A stretch of 64,000 nt of DNA, from NCBI GenBank assembly GCA_965368185.1, contig CBDULZ010000003.1:49763-113762 (forward strand), in the 5' to 3' direction. Positions 16,583 through 25,503 of this stretch are shown here, piece by piece. Both the position numbers and the translations under genes were made by a program. Below the pieces are notes generated by a model. That model was not told the origin of the DNA, searched no databases, and was given only the letters and a program-made list of their open reading frames with translations. Each line of letters starts with the position of its first letter. The first letter of the stretch is position 1. Source of the DNA: Kriegella sp965368185 (lineage in GTDB: Bacteria > Bacteroidota > Bacteroidia > Flavobacteriales > Flavobacteriaceae).

Positions 16583-16745
16583 CGAACTCATTTAGACTTT
16601 TGATTTGGAACCGAGAATTTCGGCTTTTGTGCCCTAATGAAGACTTTTTAGAGAAGCATAGCCTTCGCTACGGTGCGAGAAAAAGGTAAAATTAGAGTGC
16701 AAAATGTGAAATACGCAGGTAAAAGTAAAAGTCTAAATGAGTTCG
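16583..16745. repeat. MITE-like element with 19-bp inverted ends
   Basis: The ends CGAACTCATTTAGACTTTT (16583-16601) and its perfect reverse complement (16727-16745) enclose 125 bp with no open frame. The compact size, perfect ends and intergenic position suggest a miniature inverted-repeat element or an extended RNA hairpin. No second copy was noticed in the window. Confidence 0.6.
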
Positions 16746-16829
16746 TTATTTAAAGTTGAAAAAAGGGAATCGATTTCTATCGAGATGGCTTAAAAAGGTA
16801 TAAATCGGTCAATTATACCACTAGGGTTG

Positions 16830-17279
16830 CTACCGTTTCTCGAACCGACCCGTTTTCTTCGTCAATTTGATCCGATATACGATGCCTTGCATCGCTTTTA
16901 TTCCTATACCATGGGCATCAGTCATGCCATGTTGTATCGTTGTTTCCCCTGTTAAGAATGGCATAACGCGATCCATTAAAATGCGCATGCCCATTTCGCG
17001 ATCTTCGGGTTTTTTCAATTCCTCGAACGTTCCCCAAGCGATTACACTCCTCCAATTGCCCAGGTTCTCCATCGCATCGACTTGAAAGCAAACATTCGGA
17101 TTTTCCCGCATCATATCAATTTTCAATCCCTCCCTTGTGTGTCCGTAAACATAGTGTCCGTCATAGGCGTAAGTCGTCGGTACTACATAGGTCTGCCCAT
17201 TTGAGTGGCAACCGATCCGACCAACGACCAGCTGTTGTAAAACGTGTTCTATTTGTCCATCCGTTAAATCTGCCAGCAT
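16830..17279 (-). CDS. Pyridoxamine 5'-phosphate oxidase family flavoprotein
   Basis: The protein has 149 residues, the usual length for Pyridox_ox_2/NimA-like split-barrel proteins. The pattern 'LVVGRIGCHSNGQTYVVPTT' followed by 'HYVYGHTREGLKIDMMRENP' and 'WRSVIAWGTFEEL' marks the FMN-binding barrel; 'NVCFQVD' is the conserved dimer strand. Such proteins are flavin-dependent reductases, some linked to nitroimidazole resistance, and homologues are frequent in hypoxia regulons. It diverges from the AhpD/ftsH operon across operator site 3, though its own side has only a weak -7 sequence. Confidence 0.85.
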   Translation of the reverse strand: MLADLTDGQIEHVLQQLVVGRIGCHSNGQTYVVPTTYAYDGHYVYGHTREGLKIDMMRENPNVCFQVDAMENLGNWRSVIAWGTFEELKKPEDREMGMRILMDRVMPFLTGETTIQHGMTDAHGIGIKAMQGIVYRIKLTKKTGRFEKR

Positions 17280-17348
17280 GGCTTAAAATTTAAGAATTAG
17301 TGCTGTAGTAATTTTCGCTAATTAAAACCATATTGATTTTATGTGGAA

Positions 17349-17391
17349 TGACTTAAGTCATTTTGAAACCGAACTGCATAAAATAGCTTTG
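17349..17391 (+). promoter_or_regulatory. FNR/CRP-type operator plus -7 box (site 3)
   Basis: The operator TGACTTAAGTCA (17349-17360) is a perfect 12-bp palindrome. A perfect TAnnTTTG box, TAGCTTTG (17384-17391), follows after 23 bp. The implied transcript would start about 17398 and lead into the AhpD-like gene at 17452 and the ftsH operon. Confidence 0.82.
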
Positions 17392-17451
17392 CAATAGCTA
17401 TAAAGCTGCTATGCGAATGGAAAAAGAAGTAGAATAAAAAAAGGGATAACG

Positions 17452-17787
17452 ATGATACGGGATTATTCAAAGAACTACAACGACCTGACCTGGCCCATGG
17501 AGAAATTGGGCACCCGCGTACCCGATACCATAAAAGGTTTTACCGATTTGCACGGGGCAAGCCCGGCCAAGGGCGCACTCTCGACAAAGACCAAGGAACT
17601 CATCGCCTTGGGCATTGCCATTACCGTACGTTGTGATGGCTGTATCGCCTTTCACGTACACGATTCGTTGAATAGCGGTGCCTGTTCGGAGGAGATTATG
17701 GAAACCATCGGCGTGGCCATAATGATGGGCGGTGGACCTTCGGTGGTATATGGTTGCGAGGCCATGGAAGCGTTGGATCAATTCTAA
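17452..17787 (+). CDS. AhpD / carboxymuconolactone decarboxylase-like protein
   Basis: The protein has 111 residues and is all-helical. The redox motif C-x2-C-x3-H is intact in 'RCDGCIAFHVHDSL' (about residues 60-73), and 'KELIALGIAITVRC' precedes it as in AhpD-like peroxidase adaptors. Members reduce peroxides or recycle thiols using the CxxC pair. It is the first gene of a plus-strand operon behind site 3 and lies 14 bp before ftsH, linking redox protection with membrane protein quality control. Confidence 0.88.
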   Translation: MIRDYSKNYNDLTWPMEKLGTRVPDTIKGFTDLHGASPAKGALSTKTKELIALGIAITVRCDGCIAFHVHDSLNSGACSEEIMETIGVAIMMGGGPSVVYGCEAMEALDQF

Positions 17788-17801
17788 ATTTTGGAAAAAT
17801 A

Positions 17802-19760
17802 ATGAAAAGGCCCTCTAATAAGAATAAGACTTCAGATACTTCGGAAAAAAAGAACACTAAACCACCCTATGGTGGTAAGGGCATTAGTTGGTTCTACTTC
17901 TTTCTGTTCGGGATGATATTGTGGTTTTCCATCTTTTCCAATCCCGCCACGAACACCAAGGAAATTAGCTGGACATTTTTACAGGATTCTCTACTCGCAC
18001 AACGCCAAGTATCAAAAATTGTGGTCATCAACAAGGAAATGGCCGAGATATATATCAAAAAGGAACTGCATGATGACCCCAGACAAGATCAAGTCACGGA
18101 CAAATTGTTCCGTTCGGCGGAAGCACCGCAATACAGGATCACCATCGGATCGGTAGAGACCTTTGAGGACAAACTGCAAAGGGCGCAAACCGATTTTCAA
18201 TCTGCGGAGAAAATCGACGTACAATACAAAACACGAACCAGTTGGGTCAATGTATTCTCGTGGCTCCTACCTTTTGCCATCATCATTTTCTTTTGGATGT
18301 ACATGCTCCGACGAATGGGTGGCGGTGGAACGGGCGGAAACCCTTTGTTCAATTTCGGAAAATCAACGCCGAAAATTTCGGAAAAAGGCACGAAAAGCTC
18401 TGCATCCTTCAAGGATGTTGCCGGATTGAAAGAAGCCAAGACCGAGGTCATGGAGGTGGTCGATTTTCTAAAAAACCCGGAAACCTATACCAAGTTGGGA
18501 GCTAAAATTCCGAAGGGCGTTTTATTGGTAGGCCCACCCGGAACGGGAAAAACGTTAATGGCAAGGGCCGTTGCGGGGGAGGCACAAGTCCCCTTTTTCT
18601 CGATGTCTGGATCGGAATTTGTCGAAATGTTTGTGGGTGTCGGTGCCTCTCGGGTTCGCGACCTCTTCAAAAAGGCCAAGGAAAAATCTCCCAGCATCAT
18701 TTTTATCGATGAAATCGATGCCGTGGGGCGTTCCCGTGGCAAGGTCAACGCATTTCAGGCCAACGACGAGCGCGAAAGCACATTGAACCAACTATTGACC
18801 GAATTGGACGGATTCGGCCCCAACACGGGGGTTATCGTATTGGCGGCCACCAACCGCCCAGATGTATTGGACAAGGCGCTTTTACGGCCAGGTCGTTTCG
18901 ATCGCCATATTTATTTGGAGCTTCCTACCAAAGAAGAACGCCAAGAGATTTTCGGGGTACACCTTCGCCCCTTAAAACTGTCAAAAAATGTGGATGTGGA
19001 TTTATTGGCCAAATTGAGTCCCGGATTTTCCGGTGCCGATATTGCCAATATCTGTAACGAGGCCGCCCTTATCGCCGCACGGAAGAAAAAGAAGGAAGTG
19101 GAGCAGCAAGATTTTATGGAGGCACGTGACCGTGTCATCGGCGGCATGGAACGCAAGAGCAAGATCATTTCTCCCAAGGAAAAGGAAATCGTCGCCCATC
19201 ATGAAGCCGGTCATGCCGTAGTCAGCTGGTACCTTAAAAAGGTAGATTCTTTGGTCAAAGTGTCCATCATTCCCAGGGGTAAATCGTTGGGGTCTGCATG
19301 GTACTTACCAGAGGAACGCCAAATTGTGACCAAATCGCAGTTTATGGATCAAATATGTGCCTCTTTGGGTGGGCGCGCCGCCGAGGAAATCATCTTTGCC
19401 GAAGCTTCTTCCGGTGCCTTGGACGATTTGGAAAAAGTGACCAAACAAGCGTATACGATGGTATCGTACTACGGGCTCGACGAAGAAATAGGCCCCATAA
19501 GCTTTTACGATTCCTCCGGACAAAATGAACGCATGTTGGGAAAGCCGTACAGTGAAGATATGGCCAAAAAAATCGACAAGGAAGTCCAAGCCCTGATTGC
19601 CACCGCCTATGAGCGCACCAAGAACCTCTTGATCGAACACAGGGACGAATTGGAAAAATTGGCCCGACTACTTTTAAAACAGGAAGTGGTCGAAAAAGAG
19701 GATTTGGAGTCCATTTTGGGCAAACGCGGGGTAAAAGAGTTGGTGGAAAACAAAGAATGA
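17802..19760 (+). CDS. ftsH: ATP-dependent zinc metalloprotease FtsH
   Basis: The start at 17802 is preferred because it gives the normal FtsH N-terminus; an upstream in-frame ATG lies inside the AhpD gene. The 652-residue product has a basic N-terminus, TM1 (about 30-46), a periplasmic domain, TM2 ('NVFSWLLPFAIIIFFWMYML'), an AAA+ module with Walker A GPPGTGKT (244-251), Walker B 'IIFIDEID' and SRH 'ATNRPDVLDKALLRPGRFDR', and the zinc protease site HEAGH (467-471). FtsH degrades misfolded membrane proteins and short-lived regulators. A stress-regulon location suggests this may be an extra, condition-specific copy. Confidence 0.95.
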   Translation: MKRPSNKNKTSDTSEKKNTKPPYGGKGISWFYFFLFGMILWFSIFSNPATNTKEISWTFLQDSLLAQRQVSKIVVINKEMAEIYIKKELHDDPRQDQVTDKLFRSAEAPQYRITIGSVETFEDKLQRAQTDFQSAEKIDVQYKTRTSWVNVFSWLLPFAIIIFFWMYMLRRMGGGGTGGNPLFNFGKSTPKISEKGTKSSASFKDVAGLKEAKTEVMEVVDFLKNPETYTKLGAKIPKGVLLVGPPGTGKTLMARAVAGEAQVPFFSMSGSEFVEMFVGVGASRVRDLFKKAKEKSPSIIFIDEIDAVGRSRGKVNAFQANDERESTLNQLLTELDGFGPNTGVIVLAATNRPDVLDKALLRPGRFDRHIYLELPTKEERQEIFGVHLRPLKLSKNVDVDLLAKLSPGFSGADIANICNEAALIAARKKKKEVEQQDFMEARDRVIGGMERKSKIISPKEKEIVAHHEAGHAVVSWYLKKVDSLVKVSIIPRGKSLGSAWYLPEERQIVTKSQFMDQICASLGGRAAEEIIFAEASSGALDDLEKVTKQAYTMVSYYGLDEEIGPISFYDSSGQNERMLGKPYSEDMAKKIDKEVQALIATAYERTKNLLIEHRDELEKLARLLLKQEVVEKEDLESILGKRGVKELVENKE

Positions 19761-19812
19761 CTGTAGAGAAATACAATAAACTAAATCAATAACCATTAAA
19801 ATAGAAACCATC

Positions 19813-20205
19813 ATGGATAAGACAAAAGAAGTGGTGTACGACGAATACCTTCATTTCGAGCACCAAAACTGGAAATCGGAACTCGACTTTTGGAAAGACG
19901 AGCTCAAAACCTTCACGAACCGTTTGAGCGAACTGGTAACCCGATATACCAACAAGGATATGCTCAAGCAATTGGAACATTACCAAAATGAAATTGCACT
20001 CCATATCGGTACGATCCAAGATCTGCAGGAAACTATCGATGAACACGAAGCGAGTATTTCGGGCCATAGCCAAAAAGGCGATGCATCAATGAATGTCGCC
20101 CTCGTAAAGACCCACATAGATTTTAGGGAAAAAATGGAAACCCAACGCCAGGTCTATGCCGAAATGAAAAAGGGCTTTTTTAGGTTTTTGACCAAGTATA
20201 TGTAA
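19813..20205 (+). CDS. Coiled-coil protein of the ftsH operon
   Basis: The protein has 130 residues, is strongly charged and predicted helical throughout, with heptad-like segments ('LDFWKDELKTFTNRLSELVT', 'LKQLEHYQNEIALHIGTIQD'). No signal peptide, membrane helix or known domain was recognised. It lies 52 bp after ftsH and 2 bp before the AarF gene, so it is co-transcribed. A scaffold or adaptor role is possible but unsupported by sequence. Confidence 0.75.
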   Translation: MDKTKEVVYDEYLHFEHQNWKSELDFWKDELKTFTNRLSELVTRYTNKDMLKQLEHYQNEIALHIGTIQDLQETIDEHEASISGHSQKGDASMNVALVKTHIDFREKMETQRQVYAEMKKGFFRFLTKYM

Positions 20206-20207
20206 TT

Positions 20208-21890
20208 ATGCTCGGCCTACACTTCCCTAAAAAAAGAGAACTTAAACGGTACAACAAGCTCTTTAGCGTACTGGCCAAATATGGTTTTGAGGATGTTATG
20301 GCACAAAGTGGGATCAAAAAAGTGATTCCTGCCAGCTATTTGAAAAAACATCCGGATACGGAGCGAAACATGTCGTTTTCGACCTTCGAGCGTATCCGTA
20401 TGGTTCTGGAGGAATTGGGGCCGAGCTACATAAAACTAGGACAGATTTTCAGCAATCGGGAAGATATGCTGCCCCCCGATCTGGTCAAGGAACTTGAAAA
20501 ACTTCAGGATCATGTACCTCATCTGAAAGATTTCGATGTGTATAAGGCCATCGAAGAAGAACTGGACATCAAGATGGAAGACCATTTTCGCTCCATCGAA
20601 ATTGAGCCTTTGGCGGCTGCTTCTTTGGCACAGGTACATAAGGCACAGTTACTTACCGGCGAAACAGTCGCGCTGAAAATCCAGCGGCCGAACATAACCG
20701 AAACCATCGAGGCCGATATTAGCGTTATGAAACAGTTGGCCGGCAGCCTCGAGAAATATAGCCAACAGGCAAAGGCCTTCCAGCCGATGCGTATCGTGGA
20801 ATCGTTCGAGCAGAGCATCCATGAAGAACTTCACTTCCTAAAGGAAATAGGCCACATCGAACGCTTTGCCGAAAATTTCGGGGGCAACGAGGCCATTTAC
20901 GTTCCGAAAGTATATCACGGGCTTTCCACAGATCATCTGATCTGTATGGAATATATCGAGGGAATTAAAATATCAGAAATAAAACGACTAAAAGCCTTGG
21001 GCATCGATTGCAAAATGGTGGGAAAAATAGGTGTTGACCTCTATCTGGAACAAGTTCTCGAACATGGCTTTTTTCATGCCGACCCGCATCCGGGAAATCT
21101 ATTCGTGCTTCCTTATCGCGACCAACTCTGTTTTCTAGATTTTGGCATGATGGGCACCTTGCTGCCCAAAGATAAGGAGCTGCTCGGCGACCTCCTACTA
21201 CATTTTATTCGGAAGGATGTCAGAAAACTGATTCCCGTCCTAGAGGATATCGCCGTAAAAACCGACATTCCCGATTATAAAAAACTGGAACAAGACCTCT
21301 ATACGTTAGTGCAGGGTATCAGCGATACTTCCCTCCAAAATATCAAACTCGGCACTACCCTGACACAATTCAAAAGCATTTTGTACGGCAACAATATTGT
21401 ACTACCCCATAACTTATACTTATTGATCCGTGCCCTGATTATCATGGAAGGTGTCGGACTCAAACTGGATCCGGAATTCAATATTACCGACAACCTAAAA
21501 CCGTACTTGTCGCAATTGACCCGCAAGCGTTTCGGGCTAAAGCGATTGTTCAAAAAGAACATGTCACGGTTGCAGGACTTTGGTACTCTTATCGACACCC
21601 TGCCCGATGACCTCAGCACCATCCTCAAGAAAATAAAGGAAGGTAAATTGGTGGTCATTCATGAACATAAAGGTCTGAAAGAACTGCAAATGGCACTGAG
21701 CAAAGCGGCCAACCGGCTCGTCTTTGCGGTCATTATCGCAGCACTTTCCGTCGGTTCCTCGATCTTGGTCATTGCAAAAATGCCGCCCATGGTAAATGGC
21801 GTTCCATTGTTGGGTGCCATTGGGTTTGTGCTTTCCGCCATTCTCGGCTTTTTGGTGGTAATCTCCATATTTCGAAACAATCAATTTTAA
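20208..21890 (+). CDS. AarF/ABC1/UbiB-family protein kinase-like
   Basis: The protein has 560 residues. It carries the family signatures in order: the KxGQ helix ('YIKLGQIFSNREDMLPP'), the Ala-rich loop 'AAASLAQVHKAQL', the VAIK-like lysine in 'VALKIQRP', the catalytic loop 'HADPHPGNLFV' and the metal site 'LDFGMMG'. The C-terminus holds two hydrophobic helices ('LVFAVIIAALSVGSSILVIA'). UbiB-like ATPases act on lipids or quinone intermediates at the membrane. It is in the ftsH operon, compatible with a role in membrane or respiratory quinone maintenance during stress. Confidence 0.9.
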   Translation: MLGLHFPKKRELKRYNKLFSVLAKYGFEDVMAQSGIKKVIPASYLKKHPDTERNMSFSTFERIRMVLEELGPSYIKLGQIFSNREDMLPPDLVKELEKLQDHVPHLKDFDVYKAIEEELDIKMEDHFRSIEIEPLAAASLAQVHKAQLLTGETVALKIQRPNITETIEADISVMKQLAGSLEKYSQQAKAFQPMRIVESFEQSIHEELHFLKEIGHIERFAENFGGNEAIYVPKVYHGLSTDHLICMEYIEGIKISEIKRLKALGIDCKMVGKIGVDLYLEQVLEHGFFHADPHPGNLFVLPYRDQLCFLDFGMMGTLLPKDKELLGDLLLHFIRKDVRKLIPVLEDIAVKTDIPDYKKLEQDLYTLVQGISDTSLQNIKLGTTLTQFKSILYGNNIVLPHNLYLLIRALIIMEGVGLKLDPEFNITDNLKPYLSQLTRKRFGLKRLFKKNMSRLQDFGTLIDTLPDDLSTILKKIKEGKLVVIHEHKGLKELQMALSKAANRLVFAVIIAALSVGSSILVIAKMPPMVNGVPLLGAIGFVLSAILGFLVVISIFRNNQF

Positions 21891-21902
21891 TCAACCATCC
21901 GC

Positions 21903-23174
21903 ATGCAATTCAACCAGACCTTCAATGAAATTTTAGATCCCTATATTCTGGGCGTATTGATAAGTATGGGCATCGGCTTGATCTTGGGTCTTGAAAGGGA
22001 ATATGACAAACTAAGGGACGACAAAGGTTTTTCGGGCATTCGAACTTTTCCTATCGTAACAATCCTGGGCTATGTGCTAGGCTACCTAACGGATACGTTA
22101 ACGCCTTGGCTGTTGATTATCGCTTTTGGCGCCTTCATTCTGTTTCTGGGCATTGGCCATATTCCCAAAATTGGAAAAGAACCGACCACGGGCATGACCA
22201 CCAACTTGGCCTTGTTCGCAACCTTTGTTCTGGGAATCATGGTCTCCAAAAATTTGTATCGCGATTCGGTAGCTATGGCCGTTATCATCGTTACGATACT
22301 TTCATTAAAGACTACTTTTAAATCGTTTATCAAAAATATTACCTCGGAAGAGCTTTTTGCTTTTATCAAATTTGCCATAATCGCCTTATTGATATTACCT
22401 TTTTTACCAATTAGAACGTATGATCCGAATAACCTCATGAATCCGTCTGAGATCGGGTCTATTGTTGTCATCGTATCTTTTTTGAATTTTATCGGCTACT
22501 TTTTGATCAAATACGTAGGTTCTGGAAAGGGCATTTTATTGACCGCCATTTTAGGTGGATTGATCTCTAGTACGGCTGTGGCATGGAACTAAGCCTTAAG
22601 AATTAGTAATGCTCCCGGACTAGCAAAAAAATATAGCGCGGGCATCATCATTACCTCGGCGATCATGTTTCCTCCATTGGCCTTGCTGGCCTATATTTTC
22701 AATACAGCATTCTTACCGCATTTGGCAGTTCATTTTAGCCTGCTCACTTTGATATGTCTTATTTCTGCCACCCTATTGATAAGAAAGGATACCGAAAACG
22801 CCGCTACCGACATAAATCTGGGCAACCCACTCAACATGATAAACGCCCTTGGTTTTGCGGTCATTTTTGTGGGCATTCAATTTGCCGTTTTCTACGCCAA
22901 CAAGTATTTTGGCGAAAGCGGACTTTATTATTCGGTACTGATCGCCGGTCTTGCCGATACCGATGCGATTACGATCAGCATGGCAAAATTCGGCTTGGGA
23001 GGAGAAAAACTGCAACTCGCTACCAACGTGATCATTGCAGCCACATTGAGCAATACACTGGTAAAATTGGGTATTTCGTTCATCAAAGGCTCAAAGACCA
23101 CAGGAAAACTGGTCGGCTATGTTTTCGGTGGCATAATCATTGTTGGAATGGTTTATATTCTGATTGGCGGATAA
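21903..23174 (+). pseudogene. DUF4010/MgtC-like membrane protein split by a TAA codon
   Basis: A single frame of 424 codons covers the whole family from 'GVLISMGIGLILGLEREYDK' (MgtC/SapB-like N-terminus) to the DUF4010 half with ~10 transmembrane helices ('ADTDAITISMAKFGLGG', 'VIIAATLSNTLVKLGI'). One in-frame TAA at 22590-22592 ends the first part after 'ISSTAVAWN' and the frame continues with 'ALRISNAPGLAKKYSAG', as homologues do. It may be a recent nonsense mutation or sequencing error; an ATG at 22665 would permit a separate C-terminal product. It ends the ftsH operon. Confidence 0.8.
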
Positions 23175-23205
23175 CTACTACCGTCTTCCTGTTCTTTCGG
23201 TTCCC

Positions 23206-23248
23206 TGACCCAAGTCATTTTGATTCTAGGCCAAGCTCTATAGTTTTG
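23206..23248 (+). promoter_or_regulatory. FNR/CRP-type operator plus -7 box (site 4)
   Basis: The operator TGACCCAAGTCA (23206-23217) is followed after 23 bp by a perfect TAGTTTTG box (23241-23248). It lies upstream of the serine hydrolase/HdeD pair. Confidence 0.8.
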
Positions 23249-23315
23249 ACATGATTATTGGTAACGACCCTAAAATTTTAAAATCATGGCTACAATTAAA
23301 AGTTACCTACAGGCT

Positions 23316-24452
23316 ATGAAAACGACAGGTATTATATTTTTAATTGTGACATTTTTAAGTTCCTGCAACTCACAAACAATAAAAATAAATGAAATTGATA
23401 ACATTTTGAATAAACAAATTAAGGGTAATAAAACACCTTCAGTTCAATATGTTATTTTCAACAAAGATAGTGTCATTCATAAATTTCAAGAAGGTTTAGC
23501 CGACATTAAAAAACAAACGAGAACATCGAAAAACACTACATACAATGCATATTCGGTAACAAAGACATTTACGGCTTTGGCAATTTTGCAATTATCGCAA
23601 CAGAAAAAAATCGATATTGAACGCCCGATAAAAGAATATTTGCCCGAATTTCCTTATTCAACTAAAATTACCATACGACAACTAATGACCCATTCAGGTG
23701 AAATTCCAAACCCGATTCCCTTGAGTTGGATTCATTTATCAGAAGAACATCAGTCTTTCGATAGAAATCGTTTTTTTAAACAAATCTTCGCAGAAAAAAA
23801 CAAGACAAAATCACACCCAAATGAAAAATGTTCCTATTCCAACCTAGGGTATGTGTTACTTGGGCAACTTATAGAACAGGTCTCAGGAATAAGTTATGAA
23901 GAATACATTCTCTCAAATATTTTAAGTCCGTTAGGAATTGAAAAATCTGAAATGGGTTTTACAATAAGCAATGTTGAACGGCATGCAAAAGGCTATCATA
24001 AAAAATACAGCTTCTCGAATGCCATTTTGGGCTTTATGATCGACAGATCGAAATTCATGGAAACCACAAAAGGTAAATGGAATTCATTTAATGATATTTA
24101 TGTCAATGGCCCTTCTTACGGTGGTTTAATCGGAACTTCAAATTCATTCGTGATATACCTTCAGGAATTGCTAAAGCCAGATTGCAAGTTAATAACAGGT
24201 GAATTTAAGAAAATGCTTTTCATTGAGAATTATACAAATGATGGCAAACCCACAGGAATGTGCCTGTCTTGCTTTAGCGGACAATTAAAAGGCAACCCAT
24301 ATTTTGCACACGCAGGTGGCGGAGGTGGTTATTATTGTGAAACCAGGATTTATCCTGACAAAGGAATTGGGAGTGTTATTATGTTTAATCGAACAGGAAT
24401 GAGCGATGAACGATTTTTAGATAAACTTGACAAATATATTATTAATGAATAA
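23316..24452 (+). CDS. Beta-lactamase-fold serine hydrolase, lipoprotein
   Basis: The start at 23316 gives a lipoprotein signal ('MKTTGIIFLIVTFLSSCNSQ'); an in-frame ATG at 23286 is the alternative. The ~378-residue product is a class-C-type beta-lactamase/DD-peptidase fold: catalytic S-x-x-K in 'AYSVTKTF' (Ser80 and Lys83), Y-x-N-like 'YSNLGYVLLG', and a C-terminal H-x-G 'HAGGGGGYYCE'. Substrate unknown (peptides, esters or peptidoglycan). Its base composition is visibly more AT-rich than the ftsH operon, suggesting it was acquired and placed behind the regulon promoter. Confidence 0.85.
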   Translation: MKTTGIIFLIVTFLSSCNSQTIKINEIDNILNKQIKGNKTPSVQYVIFNKDSVIHKFQEGLADIKKQTRTSKNTTYNAYSVTKTFTALAILQLSQQKKIDIERPIKEYLPEFPYSTKITIRQLMTHSGEIPNPIPLSWIHLSEEHQSFDRNRFFKQIFAEKNKTKSHPNEKCSYSNLGYVLLGQLIEQVSGISYEEYILSNILSPLGIEKSEMGFTISNVERHAKGYHKKYSFSNAILGFMIDRSKFMETTKGKWNSFNDIYVNGPSYGGLIGTSNSFVIYLQELLKPDCKLITGEFKKMLFIENYTNDGKPTGMCLSCFSGQLKGNPYFAHAGGGGGYYCETRIYPDKGIGSVIMFNRTGMSDERFLDKLDKYIINE

Positions 24453-24536
24453 AAGCCAGCAGGTAACTACATATCAACAACGTAACAATGAGATCAAATT
24501 GTTAAAAGCAGTGTACAAAGCTATAACCGCAAAAAC

Positions 24537-25133
24537 ATGGAGCTACTTTTTTTCGAAACCAAGAATTCTTTAAAAAATTTGCGCATCTTGTTCGTGCCCG
24601 CAATTCTTTACCTAGTCGTGGGTGTTCTGACCTTTGCTGTATCTTACGAAAACTATCCTGCCTTGAGCAAAGTATTTGCAATAACCTTTCTTGTATCAGG
24701 GGTATTGGAAATCGTTTTCTTTTTCAAGATCCAAACAAAGGCAATTGTTCGTGAAGGTTCGATGGCAGGGGCCGTCCTCGATTTGATCATGGCCTTTTTG
24801 CTATGGGGCTATCCCGAAGCTATGCTATCGTTTTTACCATTTTATATTGGTGTTTGGGTACTCTTTAAGGGAATTATGGCTATTATCTTTTCGTTCAGGA
24901 CGAAGCTTTTCGGAAATCTCGATTGGCTATGGCTCATACTTTTTGGACTGGTTGTTCTTAACTTTTTCCTTTTGTTGTTGGGAATATCCCTTATGGATAC
25001 TTTATATGCTTCCCATTTAACGGGATTAGCTTTTATGGCCGTAGGGGCTTTTCGGATATTTTTGGCCTTTGACCTTAAAATGGTACATAGTTTTGAAACC
25101 AAATATCGCCATATCGGTTTGCGCCATAAATAA
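24537..25133 (+). CDS. HdeD family (DUF308) membrane protein
   Basis: The protein has 198 residues with six predicted transmembrane helices. The conserved DUF308 pattern is seen in 'FLVSGVLEIVFFFKI', 'AGAVLDLIMAFLLWGYPEAM' and 'GVWVLFKGIMAIIFSFR'. HdeD proteins are inner-membrane acid- and stress-resistance factors of unknown mechanism. It lies 84 bp after the serine hydrolase and may share its promoter or have its own. Confidence 0.85.
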   Translation: MELLFFETKNSLKNLRILFVPAILYLVVGVLTFAVSYENYPALSKVFAITFLVSGVLEIVFFFKIQTKAIVREGSMAGAVLDLIMAFLLWGYPEAMLSFLPFYIGVWVLFKGIMAIIFSFRTKLFGNLDWLWLILFGLVVLNFFLLLLGISLMDTLYASHLTGLAFMAVGAFRIFLAFDLKMVHSFETKYRHIGLRHK

Positions 25134-25503
25134 TGTTACTTTTAGTAAGAAGACCCAATCGCCGAATATGTCAATAGAAAATAGCAACATCAAGGGACTG
25201 ATCTCCGAGCATGTACTTGAGGCTCGGAAAGTCTATCGAAAAAATAACTTGGACGGCAAAAAACAAATCCGTTAGGTAATCAAAAGGATTTTCGTGAATC
25301 TTGTCGAGATATTTAAGCATGTTGCCTTATTCCGATTCTTTGACCTCCTTTTAATCCAAAAGAAGGGCAAAGAATTTGGTCTTGTCTTTCCAAATGACAA
25401 TGGTCTCGAGCCATTAACGGCTTTCTTGGTGGAGCACATCAAGGCCCGCCCAGCTAGAGTTCCCTTTTCGGGTTTGAAGTTGTTGCATTCATGATATTTG
25501 GGT
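25134..25503. other. Non-coding or decayed spacer
   Basis: Only a 35-codon frame (25168-25275, 'MSIENSNIKGLISEHVLEAR...') is visible and no family is recognised. The remainder has no supported gene on either strand; the longer frames here are inconsistent with coding. It may hold the remnant of a small gene. Confidence 0.3.

Noticed and set aside
18088..18106. GGACAAATTGTTCC-like dyad in ftsH similar to the Rrf2 motif
   Set aside because: It is within coding sequence and only the centre resembles the putative operator.
19130..19145. TGACCGTGTCA inside ftsH resembling the operator
   Set aside because: The spacer is 3 instead of 4 and it lies in coding sequence without a -7 box.
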